Translations under genes and position numbers: made by a program
In this document: piece by piece, positions 8,719 to 20,362 of the stretch
Numbering within the stretch: position 1 is the stretch's first letter
How the letters are laid out: each line of letters opens with the position of its first letter
Source: Chloromonas sp. AAM2
Taxonomy: Eukaryota > Chlorophyta > Chlorophyceae > Chlamydomonadales > Chlamydomonadaceae
Direction: 5' to 3'
Length of the DNA: 37,938 nt
Assembly (NCBI GenBank): GCA_004335635.1
Contig: QAXH01005780.1
Span: 5,034-42,971, forward strand
Notes under the pieces: generated by a model
Databases searched by the model: none
What the model was told of the DNA's origin: nothing
The model's input: only the letters and a program-made list of their open reading frames with translations

Positions 8719-11700
8719 ATGACACGTATTACTGCCCCGGCAGGAGGTGTCAGCACGCTTCACTTTGGGGACTACGCGCTCCCATCCTCACCAAGCCAAG
8801 TCGGAGAAGCAGATTCAAAGGCCACCTTACAACCAGCTGCCCCTGCAGCGGCGCCTGCGATGATGGCAACCCCTACCCCGGTGTCTACGCCAGATGCATT
8901 TGAATCGATCAAGCTGCAGGTGTGGAGAGCGCTCCAGGCGCGATTTGAAATTGCGACCTCATGCCCAAAGACCAAGGTCACTTAAGAGGCCGGCATGTTT
9001 GCATGACTGACATGTTCGTTTGTTTGTTTGTTTGCATTGTAGGCGATCGCCAGCCTTTCGCAGCTATCTGCATCGGCAGAAGCGCAGACAATCGTCAGTA
9101 ACTTCGTGCAGGTACAGCTCGGAGCTGTTTGCCGGATGCAACTTGGGAACTTCAAATGGCACATGATCTGCCTGGATTCTGGCATCCAGCATCCGCATTT
9201 GCGGCATGCGCACGAAGCCGGACGAGCTGAGAGACTAATACATGCTGATGGATGCCGCCTGTGACTGCAGGCTCTGGCTGCAGCTGGTGCTCAGCCAAGG
9301 GCAGTGCTCAGTGCAGACACATCCTTGGAGAAGTTGAAGGTGGGTGCCCAGCTGAGAATTGGCTCAGGCTTGTGACGCTGTAGCACGCTTCACAGCTTTT
9401 TCTGACAAATGAATTGCTGGTTATGCAGCTCAGTTGTGCGAACATTGACTATCAATTCAATTGAATATCCATTCCTCTGCTGGGTGCCCTGGCTCAGTTC
9501 TGCCTACTCCCTTGACAGTTGCCCAGCCTCTATTCATGCCATTTACCGCTTATCCACTCGTCTTGTACATGCCAATCACTGAGCAGGAGGTGCTCAAGGG
9601 TCGTGGTACTCATGGCATCCTCAGCATCGGCAAGAAGTTCAAGAGCATGGACGACTCAGGTACAGTGTGTGTACTACAGACAAGGACGCCGCAAGCGAAT
9701 GCTCCCAGCATTGAGCATGAAGAGATGAAGTACTTAAGACACTCATGCATGCAGCACCAACTGCCTTTCTTTCTCGTCTCACTGTTCTTGCCTCTTAATG
9801 CCTAAACCATGACATAGCCTGAAACGTGATGGGCCACTGTGATGTTTACGTCCAAGCGTTAGGAGACAAGAACAGTGCGAAAGGTGCAACATAGCCGCAA
9901 GTGATTGCAGTGCCTGTGAAGCGCTCCTAGGTTGCCTTCAGTATTCTTACTTGTCTTGGTGTCCTGCCCCACCACTTTACACAGGCGACAAGCGGATTGG
10001 GTTTGATGAATTCAGCAAGGCGATGAGGGAGATGAACATTGAGGACCCGGACATCCACAGGCTGTTCAGATACTTCGATGCGGACTGCTCGTAAGTGCAA
10101 AGTTCTGGAACAGTTGAGCACATGGTGAGGTTGGCTGTGTGTGGCATCTGCCTGCGAGATGTGTGTATTTGCAGCTGGACCTTGGTGTGGTATTTACACA
10201 TTACAATCCCTGTCGGTGCAGACATCAATGGTTCATAAGCATTCAAGTATGGTAACAACCACTACCACTGCCATTTTCCCACGGGGAGTTCCTGTCACAT
10301 GATGAGCTCTTAGCATCATTGTGTGCACCACCATTACAGTTGCAGTGGCAGCCCCTCTCAATTCGGAGCCCCTCTCAATCAGACCCCTGATGCATACAAC
10401 GTGGCTTGTGGGACTGCAAAGGTTTACGAGTCTGTCTGCACAAGAAGCTGCTGCATTAGCCAGCGCCATGACACGTGTCGCAAACATGCAAACATGCACC
10501 TGCGTTCACAAGTTTTGAAATCGTCTGCCGGATATGTGCCATGTTTTGAAATCCTCTGTGTTTTGCAAGCCTGAAGCATGTAGAAGTAACGCAAAATGAC
10601 GGACCATTCTTTAAAACAATGCTGTAGAACACCTGGCTTTTGCTGAGCATGCCTTGGCTGCGTGCGAGGGCTGAGGCTGGCTGGCAGCTGACCGGCCTGG
10701 TGGTCATGTGGGGCTAGGTGGTTGTCATTTGGTAGCAGCCATGGCGTCCGGCTATTATTACTATTACTAATATCAGTGGGACATGTGACGCTGACACTGC
10801 CATTTTCCCACAGAGGATTTCTGTCGTACGATGAGCTGCTTGTGGGTCTGAGGGGTCAGCTCAGCTCTCGCAGGCTGGACATGGTGCAGCGCGCGTTCCA
10901 GGTGGGCAGCTGGGCTTGGGCAGCAGAGCATGACACCATGATGCACATGTGGCATACGTTGCGTTTCAATTGTTGAAGAAATCGATGCATTGACATGGTG
11001 CAAGCGGCATTTCGTATCGATTAAGCCTGGATCGGCTGGCGCAGCATAGTATGACACAGTGATGCATACACAGCATGATATGCACCATGGTGCAAGGATA
11101 CAGCAGAGTACGAAGGATACAGCAGAGTACGAAGGATACAGCAGAGTACGAAAGCATGCTGCATAAGAAGCGAATGCATCTGTCAGATGTGGCAAGTGGC
11201 CACGCAGCGAGTGAGACGCACTAACATGTTTCTGAGATTCATCCTGTTCCTGAATTGCGTGGCAAGACTTACGGAGACATTGGTTTGCTTCCAGTTTTAA
11301 CGGACGGTTTGGTCCGTCTGCAAGGTTAGAGAGCCTGTACAGCACGTTGCAGATGATGAGCCTGAGCACTGTAGTTCCTGTCTAGTCCTGGTTTGCTGTC
11401 CCAGAAGTGGCAATGCGCCGTCTACCACAACACGTGGTGTTCACTACGAGGTTCACCCTGTACGTGATTAACACACACACACACACACGCTCTTACACAT
11501 GTTTCTGGGTGGTATTCACTACCGCTACAACGCCCCCTCCCTGACGTTTGGCTGTGACTATGCATTGTCTAACGCGCGGCATTTCCTACCACGCTACAAA
11601 TGGCTAGATTTGATGGGTTGTTCTTCCGTGCGCCACAGATCTTTGACAAGACCGGCGACGCCCAGGTGGGCCTGGCTGACCTGAGGGGGCGCTATGACGC

Positions 11701-13754
11701 CAAGGTGCACCCGGACGTGATACTGGGCATAAAGACAGAAGACCAGGTGAGCTGAGGGGTAGATCAGGAATGGGCAATCTGGGGAGGGATGGTTGATGTG
11801 GTGCGGGCCCAGTCACCACAGCCCAGGCATAACTACAGCTGTAGCAGCCATCTTTTGGATTAGCAGCGTCTCAGGGCGAGACATGCAAGCGGGGCCGGTG
11901 GTGAATGTGTTCTGCAGTGTGTGCAGTTTGCTTCCTGTTGCTGATGGTGTGGCTGCGCCGATGATTTATAATTCGCGGTGCGTGTGGTTGTGGTACTGTG
12001 CTGTCTGGTTACATGTATTTGGGCAAGGGCTGGTTCAACAGAGGTTTCTTGGAATGTTCTCAATAGTGGCTGTCTGGTGGGTTGCCAGAGCTGCAGCAGA
12101 GGCTAGGGCCTCACACCAGCTTATGCCGAGGCCTGTGTGTGTGCGTGCGTGTGTACCACTTTACATTTCACGCTTTGAGCTGGAACAAGCGCGATGTTTG
12201 AGGCCCTCAGTGTTGTCTTTGTCTGGTCGCCTGCAGGTTCTGTCTGAGTTCATGGATGCGTTTGAGGCCCAGGGTGGGGGCACCAAGGGGGATGGGGTCA
12301 TCACATTTGATGAATTCCGCAAGTGAGTGCAAACCTGAGCTTGCAATGCGAGTACCGAACAAGAGTACAAGGCCATGCAGTCAGGGGCTGCTCAGAACCC
12401 TGAGTTCTTTAAAAACAAAAAGATGTTGGCCAGTTCTGGGACAACACTTACGTGTTAACATTGGAACCTCGTGTGAACTTCCTTACTTTGCTGGTTTGCC
12501 ACCCAGTAGGTGTGAAATCAGTAATCTTCTGTACAGATTGACCAAGATGTGTTGCTCTTTTCCAATGACAATGTGTCTGACAAAATGCGTACGTGTCTGT
12601 GTAACGCGTGTTGCAGTGTCTATGTATGTTTTGCGTCTGCACTTTTCGTTTCTTGTTCCAATATCAAACCTGGGTCCCAGGATGGCCTTTGTGAGGCTTG
12701 AGATCTACATTCGGACTATACCATAATCTGATCTGGAGCAATCCCAAACTCACGGCCACTGTAAGGCTTGAGATTGCCAGACTTGAATGCTAACAATGGG
12801 CATTGCCACAATGGACCATGGAGCCCTTGTGTGCAGGTACTACGAGAGCGTGTCTGCCTCTATTGACCTGGACGACTACTTCGAGCTGGTCATTCGCAAC
12901 GCCTGGCACATCTCGGGCGGGGAGGGCTGGTGTGCCAACACAACGTGCAAGCGGGTGCTGGTGCTGCACGAGGATGGATCACAGGTGGGGAGGGCGGGGG
13001 TGAGCTTATGTCAGCACTTGGCATCGTTTTCAATGAGTTGTGTTGCAGGGGCAACCTACCCCGTCTCGCAGAACGCAGAAGAGTGAAGGTAACCTTACAA
13101 GTCAAAACCATAAGAAGGCTGCTCAGGCAGTGGGCTTGAGATTTGAATACTGTTGTACACTCGTCTTCAGGCAGTGGCATGACAGCCCTTCAGTTCAGAA
13201 TGTACAGGAGTGTGTTGTGCATGGTTGATATATTCTGTTGTGTACTGCCTGCACAGAGTGTCCACGAGATCAAGGATGACTTTGACGTGAGCAAGGATCA
13301 GTACCTGCAGAAACTCAAGGACCAGGGCGTCACCGGCATTAAGTGAGTGCGGCTGTCACACACAGTGAGCAGCTGCTTTACACCCGCAAGGCACGTCTTC
13401 GTGCGTGGGGCCTGGTGAGGTTCTGTATCACCTGTCCCGCCACGCATCCATACGACGGACTCGTTGGACTGACTGTAGCCTGGCCTTCACTGTGTGTCTT
13501 ACAATCACACGTCTATTGCAGCGTATGGTATCTTACGCTAAGACGCCTGCTTTGTGGCCTGTCCTTTATCGTGTTTTTACACTTGCAGGACCATTGCAGC
13601 GTACGGTGAGCCTTCGGATGTGGCCGAGGGCAAGGCTTCAGAGCCACGCAGCCCCATGCCCAGCTCAATGGCCTCACCCACCCCCTCCTCAGCCAACTTC
13701 GCCTCTGCCAACAAGCGGGGCTGGCAGCAGCGGTCCAGCATCCAGTTCGGCTAA
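8719..13754 (+). CDS. Calcyphosin-like EF-hand calcium-binding protein, 11 exons, 418 aa
   Basis: Calcyphosin-like proteins are Ca2+ sensors, often found in ciliated cells; partners are unknown here. Exons are 8719-8976, 9043-9111, 9271-9339, 9587-9659, 9985-10090, 10814-10901, 11639-11746, 12237-12322, 12837-12984, 13257-13342 and 13589-13754 (TAA). All junctions keep phase. Residues 1-132 are Ala/Pro-rich and not recognisable. GTHGILSIGKKFKSMDDSG opens the EF-hand part. Loop 1 is residues 154-165 (DDSGDKRIGFDE) and loop 2 is 188-199 (DADCSGFLSYDE), both canonical with Glu at position 12. Loop 3 (224-235, DKTGDAQVGLAD) ends in Asp. The fourth (about 267-283) has a Gly-rich insertion. YYESVSASIDLDDYF and the NAWHI block match calcyphosin. 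A CKRVLVLHEDGSQSVHEIKD module and a Ser/Pro-rich tail follow. The start is the first in-frame ATG. Introns carry decayed copies of exon 6 edges. Confidence 0.92.
10266..10311 (+). pseudogene. Decayed copy of the exon 6 acceptor region of the calcyphosin-like gene
   Basis: The copy begins CACTGCCATTTTCCCAC, identical to the sequence just before exon 6 (10795 on). It continues with a diverged version of the exon start, in which GATGAGCT is kept. The acceptor CACAG is CACGG here, so it should not splice, and the reading frame is lost. It lies in the intron 5' of the real exon. Confidence 0.75.
10992..11066 (+). pseudogene. Decayed copy of the exon 6 3' edge of the calcyphosin-like gene
   Basis: GACATGGTGCA and the following bases encode DMVQAAF, against DMVQRAF at the end of exon 6 (10878 on). 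Further downstream, CAGCATAGTATGACACAGTG parallels the intron sequence after the real donor. The GTGGGC donor is replaced, and an in-frame TAA follows. It lies about 114 bp downstream of the original, within the intron. Confidence 0.65.
11094..11150. repeat. 19-bp tandem repeat, 3 copies
   Basis: Three perfect copies of AAGGATACAGCAGAGTACG lie end to end in intron 6 of the calcyphosin-like gene. Confidence 0.95.
11471..11488. repeat. (AC)9 microsatellite
   Basis: A pure AC dinucleotide run in intron 6 of the calcyphosin-like gene. Confidence 0.9.
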
Positions 13755-14294
13755 GAGGCACTTATTGCAGGTCGTGTCTTGGATTGCTGCCCTGGCCTCT
13801 GTGCCTTGTGTGTTAGTATGGGATCGCTTAAGCAAATCAAATCGCGTTAAGTAGGGGCTGCACCCGTGTTTTTGGCCGTCGTTTTAATATAAGGAAACAC
13901 TGCTGTTCGTTGACTTCACATTGTTCAGCATGTTCAGTGTCCTTGTGGTCCGTAAGCTCACTATTTTGCTTTCCACGCTCGCCACGCACAGGCCCTGAGG
14001 GGTGTATGTTCGACGCCACTGTTGCAACACCTTGCTTCATCAGTGCTTTCATCCCTTGCATCCTCGAACGCATGACAAGGCTATTTCCTGTCAGAACCCA
14101 GTATCTTCCCTATTACTCAGCATGTTGCGCAATCATCATCATCATCATTACATGGCTTTTCATGGTTCAACCCACGGTGCTGCAATGATTCATCCTATCA
14201 GGTGTATATTGTTTCAGCATAACGTTTGTGATCGTGACTTTGCGTCACAGCTGACTTGCAGTCCGACGGTCATTGGCCACACACGAACAGCTTA

Positions 14295-14299
14295 TGTAA
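14295..14299 (+). terminator. Putative poly(A) signal TGTAA for the calcyphosin-like gene
   Basis: First TGTAA found downstream of the TAA stop at 13754, about 540 nt away. A second occurs near 14436. Confidence 0.35.
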
Positions 14300-14368
14300 T
14301 CTTCCTTGCGCAAAGCACGCCAGAGACCCAGCTGGGGGCTGGGGTTCACACAACTGGGTTCACAAGTG

Positions 14369-14425
14369 GCGAAATCACAGTTTCACCTTGAGAAGAAATG
14401 TTCCTATCATGCACTGTGAGTTCAT
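14369..14425. repeat. 57-nt dispersed repeat, copy 2
   Basis: It matches 4948-5004 at 56 of 57 positions in the same orientation, with the TCACAGT/ACTGTGA arms fully conserved. Here it sits downstream of the calcyphosin-like gene and not inside an intron. Confidence 0.9.
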
Positions 14426-16643
14426 CCTGCCTTTGTAACCTTGCAGCTCCTGGCTTTCCAAACAAAGTGTGCGCAGTGCGTCCACCATGTCCGTCGTATG
14501 CTGCTCATTGGGTAGTTGGGTGCATGGCCGGGATGCTGTCATCCCTGCTTTACTGCTACCAATTGCGAAGCTGTCACGCATTCAAGGTACCTCCGCCCGC
14601 AAAGGTGGTCAAACAACTCTAGCAGCCGTGTTAGAGCAAGGGGTGAAGGTGCAAAAGGTTCGTATTCGAAAATACCTGAACTGCTCTGTGTGCAAACACT
14701 GAGGAACGCTGTGCACAGTTTGGAAACTGATGCCTAAAAGTCTCGTATAAAGTCTTGTGTTGACAATCAATTCAAAATGCCCCTTGTCTTTTGTTCGTGT
14801 TCTGAAATGATGTTTTTTTTTCAACGGCCTCGGGTTCATTACAAGGACGTTCGGTACCTGTTTATCTTCACCTCTGGCACACTGCACTGCGTGACCTCCT
14901 TGACTGCACATGAGGATACCAGGCAGTGTGCCTTTTGCTCGAGCACCTGGATGACGTTCTGTTGGAGCAGCAAGCATGCTTGGCAGGTGTCAGCTACTGG
15001 TGCTTGTGTTGATGGTTGGTTCATTTTGATGTCCTCTATATGTGACACAAAATGCTGGTCTGCACAAAAACAACCGCTAGTCTCGAACTGTCAGATATAC
15101 TGCATACTAGCATAGATACTGCACGAACACTACTAATTCCCCGATGCAGTGCTTGGAGCGAAGTGCACTCAACTGCTGCTGCACCCGACAGCGGATGGGG
15201 TCAAAGCTGTTGGTGTGCACAGCTCGGACAGACTACCCAGCCCATGTACTGATGTTCTTGATGCGGTGCCAGTAAGCGAGGGTTGTGCTGAGCCATGCCA
15301 GCACAACCACCACACCATGCCGGCACATTACGGAGGGCATCGTCCGAACCTGCTGGCAACAAGTTCTGCTAGCAGTTAACTCGGAGATGGGTTCTTGGGT
15401 GTGAGCTACATTAGGCGGCATGTGTCTAGTGCCCAATGAAGCGCTGCAGCTGTCTCAGTCGGGGGGTGAAGGGCTTGGCTACCTTCCCAAGGAGGCGGGT
15501 GGCCACGCATTACATTCACTGTCACTTGCACAACACTGGCAGACTACCACAGTAGTATCTTTGAATGCATCTTCAGCGCCTGCACACCCAGGCCGTCGTG
15601 AGTGCCACTGGTGTTCCCACATTGCCAAAGAAAATTTCACCAGGCTATGCGTTGCCACTCCGCCTTCAATGTGTCGTGTAAAAATCAATGCCTAACGCCT
15701 CCGCGAGCAGTTCAGAAACTCAGCCAGTTTCAAGAAACGCCATGAACCAAAACCCAGCATGGCCCTTGTTAACTCCAGGAAAGGGTCGCGTTTTGACAGG
15801 CAACGCAATTCTGTAGCGGCACATTAACAACAGCCACTATCACCATATGTGCAGTGCAGCTATATGTGATGGTGCTGACTGTTCTGACCTCGAACCGATC
15901 CATTCACAACAGCAGGTCAGGTGATCTCCCTTCGGTATGTGTTTGGGATCCAAACCATGTCAGGAGAAAGTAGTTTAACCACATCAACCTGACCTCAGAC
16001 AACATCCTAACAGCAGGATTTACTTAATGGTACAAACTGGAGCGGCTGCATGGTCAAAAGCCAACGCACTCGCATCCAGACGTTCGTCATCCTGCATTGC
16101 AGTTTTTCAGTTATCCAAGCAGGACCACCTGGCCTTGGCTGGGCCTGTTGCAGCCGGTGCTCTTTGACTGCAGCGAGAAACCAAAAAAATGTCTGTAACC
16201 CTTAAGTTTTAGTGATGACAGCACACGAGCCAAAAACACGCACACCACGCCTGTCCACGCCTGCACAACAATTCTTCACTCAAGTTTCCCGTACCCATCA
16301 AAAACTCTGGTGGAACTCTGGTGAAGCAGTGATCTTCGCTCTTTTCCTGTGCCAGGGCTAGTGCCAGGGTGCAAGCTTTGCCACAATCGCAAGGGGTTGT
16401 GCGTTTCCCTCACCAATGGCCAAGGAACAGTGAACAAGCGTCAGTTGTGTTGGGATTGTTCCCGATTAAAGTGACATGGAGTTTGTACCCACTCAGGAGA
16501 ACATGTGAATGCATCAAGTGGTTGGTGCGTTTCCCCAGCCCTTCAGCGGTTACTGAACTTGGAAGCGCAAGGAACGACCCAATCTCGTTGTAACCGTCGA
16601 AATGCCCTGGTTGTCAAAGACAGCCTTGGCATTGCGCCACTAA

Positions 16644-17921
16644 TCAAGAACCCATCATGTCTACATCAGACAAGGGCGAGCTTGGTGACCTTGGTGCTGA
16701 GCCAGGCTGCACCTTGCATGCCACTTGTTCGTGCGGCAGACTGCCAACCTCCATGGCTTGTTGGTACTGGTCCAAAACAGGCAGTGGGAGCTGCGGTTGG
16801 CTGTCAGCTGCCATGGCAGTTGTTGCATCTTCCATGCAGCCTGAGCCACATGAACGAAGTGGTGTAAAGCCGTGCTGAGAAGAGGCGTCACTGTTTGTTG
16901 GCGGGCATGCGACGTGCATCTCATGTGGTGGTTGGGTGCACTTCTCCGCGAGATACTCAGTGAAGGGCGTCTTTTGAGTGACCGAGGGCACATGTCGTTC
17001 CTGCTGCTGTGGCTCTTGCTTTGAGACTGGCTTGCAGTCCAAATGAACAGCTGGTGTGGTGGTCAAAGTGTGAGGAGAGGGGCGCATGGGAGCTGCGGGC
17101 AAGTTGTCCCATGCACGGGGTGCAGAGCGCTCTGGCATGGGGCTGACGCACACAGCGGGCAGCTTAACACACTGGCCATCAGCAGGCAGCAGAATGACAG
17201 GCACCCTCCCGGGCGTATGCGCCTGGGCTGCTGACAGGCCAACAGTAGACAGGACCTTTGGCAGTTGTTGCTGCGGCAACGGTTGATGCTGCCCGCCACC
17301 GTTTGGCAGTGGATCTGTGGCGGCTGTGTGGGGTACTGAAGCGACTTGCTGAACAGGAGCAGGGGCAAGCAAGGGTGGTGGTGGTGGTGCAAGCACTGCA
17401 CGTGGCGTACTCGCGGGTCCCATCTGGGCTAGCAAAGCCATTTCCAACGCAGCCAGTCCCTCTTGGCACGTCAGTTCTCCTGCTGCTGAAAGAGGCAGTT
17501 GTGCATGTACTGGCGGTTGCAGCAGAAGAGCAACTCTTTGCTGCAACTTCTCAGCACTACAGCGCTGGCGTGCCTTGCAGCTTCGTGTGCGGCGGCAAGT
17601 ATGCTGCATTATGGTCTTGAGGTCTGGTCGCTCCCACAACGGCGCCTGCAGCACCTGCTGGTGTTGCTGCTGTAGCTGCATCGGCTCAGAAATGGTGCAT
17701 GGTGGTGGTGGTGGGCATGACATGGGCGGGCTAATCCTGGCTGGCTGGCGAGGCAAGAAGTGGTTGGTTGCCTGATGCGCCATGGGTGCATGTGAATGCA
17801 TGGGTAAGTCAAGGTGGAGCTGAGCAGCTGACTGCCTCTCCACATGCCGACTGGGGCCTGGCGTGCTGTGATGTGAAACCAGATGGGGTTCACTGTTCTT
17901 GAACCAACCGATGCGCGGGGC
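16644..17921 (-). CDS. Gln/Pro-rich terminal exon of an unidentified gene (425 codons plus stop)
   Basis: A long open frame on the minus strand ends with stop at 16644-16646. It begins after a pyrimidine-rich acceptor (CTCTCATCATGCAG) and reads APRIGWFKNSEPHLV; an in-frame ATG at 17966 is an alternative start. The protein is rich in Gln, Pro, Ala and His, with poly-Pro runs, PLPQQQLPKVL and a basic stretch (CRRTRSCKARQR, then LQQRVALLLQ), and ends in a Ser/Pro/Asp tail. Low-complexity Gln/Pro-rich segments of this kind are typical of algal transcription regulators, but no DNA-binding domain was recognised, so no function is assigned. The length, unbroken over nearly 1.3 kb, argues for real coding. 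Phase 0 at the acceptor matches a GTAAGC donor at 18564-18559. The 5' part of the gene is unresolved. Confidence 0.5.
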   Translation of the reverse strand, partial: APRIGWFKNSEPHLVSHHSTPGPSRHVERQSAAQLHLDLPMHSHAPMAHQATNHFLPRQPARISPPMSCPPPPPCTISEPMQLQQQHQQVLQAPLWERPDLKTIMQHTCRRTRSCKARQRCSAEKLQQRVALLLQPPVHAQLPLSAAGELTCQEGLAALEMALLAQMGPASTPRAVLAPPPPPLLAPAPVQQVASVPHTAATDPLPNGGGQHQPLPQQQLPKVLSTVGLSAAQAHTPGRVPVILLPADGQCVKLPAVCVSPMPERSAPRAWDNLPAAPMRPSPHTLTTTPAVHLDCKPVSKQEPQQQERHVPSVTQKTPFTEYLAEKCTQPPHEMHVACPPTNSDASSQHGFTPLRSCGSGCMEDATTAMAADSQPQLPLPVLDQYQQAMEVGSLPHEQVACKVQPGSAPRSPSSPLSDVDMMGS

Positions 17922-18564
17922 CTGCATGATGAGAGCATGGCAGTTACTTAAGTGCAGTGGCAGCAAACATCAAACACAGCCCACGTCCCAATTCGCCAAA
18001 ACAGCCTGCATGAGTACCATGTCAAGATAAGGTTCATGAATTCAAACCCAGCAGGATTGACACCAGGCTTTCATCTGCTTTGTGGAGAGCAATCCATGTC
18101 TAACTTGCATCCGTGTGCCAAGTCTGCTGTTCCTCCAAATCACCACTGCTCACCCGTGGCTGTGGATGCATCAGCTTTTGAACGTCAAACTGAACCTTCA
18201 TCTGGACCGGTCCACGAAGGCCTACGCAACGCCAAATCTGCAGACAAGGACAGAAACAGGGCACATGACGAGAAATTTCAACCGAGGCTCGACAAGCTGC
18301 TAGACGGGCGTCAACTGCGAGCTCGTCAACAACACCGCCCAGCAGTCAACTGCGAGGCCACGTCGGACAGCGGTGCAAACCCAGAAAAGTGCAGCATGTT
18401 TCTTGCACCACTGAAGGGTCGCGAAGGCGAACAGCCCTGCTATCAAAGCCTGGTGGCTGCGAAGTGAGACCGGTCCAATCAAAACGCCGCGAACTTGCGA
18501 ATCATTCCCAGTCGAAACCCATGGGCCGGCGAACCCAGCAGAAAATGCCATGCTGTATGCTTAC

Positions 18565-18771
18565 CTGCGGGTTCAAAAAGAACTCGTCAAGCGAATGCCT
18601 AGGTGCCTGCGGTTCCACTGTATGCTGAGTGGCGTGCAGCGCCACCACATTACTGAGCACATGGCTCTTGCTGCGCTGGGGTCCGCTTGCGTGCGGGGCC
18701 ATCACCAGCCTCAGGCCACTGCGATAAAGAAGTGCGAGGGCGTCAGTCGGGTGGGCTGCCGCGGGCAGCCC
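18565..18771 (-). CDS. Candidate upstream exon of the Gln/Pro-rich gene
   Basis: A minus-strand open frame ends HSLDEFFLNPQ right before a strong GTAAGC donor (18564-18559), in phase 0 to join the large exon starting at 17921. The 5' limit is uncertain. Possible acceptors lie before the HPTDALALLY segment, at TTTATCGCAG, or just before APRHSLDEFF. An alternative frame after TTTATCGCAG reads WPEAGDGPARKRTPAQQEP, so more than one reading is possible. Confidence 0.3.
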
Positions 18772-19149
18772 GCGAAAATGGTGGGGCTGCCAGCCGAAAA
18801 TTCCCAGGAACAAGAACAACACAGGTGCTGGCACACGGATCAGGTTGCAAGTGCTGGTGTTCTAAGCTCCCCGCTCCCTTACCGTGTCTTGTATGCCTGG
18901 CCTCCTCAGCAGCACTTTCGCCCAGCTCCTGAGACTGCTTGTTTGGCCAGCTCTCCTCACTCTGCCAACCTTCAGGCGATACGCTGACGCAACAGCGGAC
19001 GTGCGCGGTGCTCCAGCTCCAACGAGATGCAATGGAGGTCCTGGCTCAATATTCATTCCATTCTGAAGACTGGGTTGCAGTCAGGAGTACGATAACGATA
19101 ATGAGCTGTAAAGTCCGACATGCCAGAATACCAGCGTCTGTGTGTTTAC

Positions 19150-19233
19150 TTTGCTCCAACTGCCATCACATGGGCAATGAGTCGTTTCTGCTGCTCCGCG
19201 TTCTGCTTCTGATGCTCAGTCTGGCAGTGATCA
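19150..19233 (-). CDS. Candidate coiled-coil exon of the Gln/Pro-rich gene
   Basis: The minus strand encodes TEHQKQNAEQQKRLIAHVMA, a charged Gln-rich helix, before a GTAAAC donor (19149-19144), with a possible acceptor AG just upstream. It could belong to the same gene as the exons at 18.6 and 17.9 kb, but the connecting exons were not resolved. The helix loosely recalls the coiled coil of heat-shock factors; no HSF DNA-binding domain was found upstream. Confidence 0.25.
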
Positions 19234-20362
19234 GCAATTCTACAAACAACTCATACTTCCAAAGTGATGAGAGGTCGTGAAGAGGAAAAGCATTGCCGCC
19301 GACCTGCCCTTTTCGGGCGTGTTGCTCAGCAGCTGCACAACTTTGGCCCGCACGAATACGCCATTGCCACCTGCAAATTCAGAAGGCGCAAGAGACTGCT
19401 GTTGAAGCATAAGCACAGATTCAAACGTAAAATGCCTCATCCCAGATGCTTCGCTGACGGGTGTCGCAGTACATTGTGTCGCTGTGGCGACCTTAATGTT
19501 GTTGCGACAAGGGGTGCGGATGCACGTCGATTGTGTTGGGCATGCGAACCATTCCAACATGCACTCCAAGTAAAATCTACCCAGCTTGGAAGGGTAGGTG
19601 CCGGTGGAAGCGCTTGGAGGTCGATGGCATGCACGAATCTGGCCTGCTCGCTCGACACAAAACTGACCGTTTGCTGGACCGCCTAAGCGTGAACGCCTTC
19701 AGGCGCATGGTGTATCCTGCAGGTCAGGTTCCGAACACTTTTGAAAGCAAGGCTACTCTCAGCACACTGTGCGACGCCATTTCGCCACTTTTGCGCATGC
19801 ACCACCAGAACTCACTTTGAAGGAGGGAACTGGACTCCTGTTGAAGGAGGGAAAGGAGCAGGAACGAACCGGCCTTCAACCAGTACTTGATACTGGATGC
19901 CTGAGACAGTGGTAGTCCGCTTCACTGTAGACAATCATCTGCATAGCATTCCGAACACCGCTGCATATCCAACATTGACTCTGGTTGATGAGCCTGCCAG
20001 GGTGCGCACATGTGGAGGCGCATCCACGGTGGGGCTGCTTGGCTGCGCGCCTTGCTGCCTGAGAGAATGCAGGAGCGACGAGGCATGAAGGAAGCCTCAA
20101 CTGCGTGACATACACGGCACACAAGTAGACAAGATGAGTTGAGCTGCAGACAAACCTGCAGCCAACACGGAAGACGAAGAGCTAAACCCCCCTCCTCCTT
20201 TGACCACATCCTGTTGGCACACATTCCATGTGTCCAACACTATGACATATCGTATCAGACACTAACGTGACGTATGTTGTGGTTGATGTAACCTGCATTT
20301 TGTGGATGCCAATCAGCACGACATTGAACGATTTGCACATGTTTTCAGGCCCATTTTCTGGG

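Larger units (their letters stand above)
13755..16643. other. Intergenic region between convergent genes
   Basis: No exon could be supported. It holds a TGTAA (14295-14299) suitable as the calcyphosin poly(A) signal, an (ATC)n run near 14132-14149, the second copy of the 57-nt repeat (14369-14425) and a small inverted repeat at about 15842-15875 (CACCAT paired with ATGGTG). A minus-strand hydrophobic stretch near 15240-15310 was considered as an exon, but it lacks convincing splice sites or family similarity. Confidence 0.5.

Noticed and set aside
15233..15436. Membrane-protein exon on the minus strand (VVVLAWLSTTLAYWHRIKN)
   Set aside because: It is hydrophobic and superficially like the last exon of the 4.8-kb gene, but it has no good splice sites, no neighbouring exons and no real alignment.
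16661..17966. Other-frame ORFs overlapping the Gln/Pro-rich exon on both strands
   Set aside because: They are shadows of a long CAG/CCA-rich exon and lack start context or continuity.
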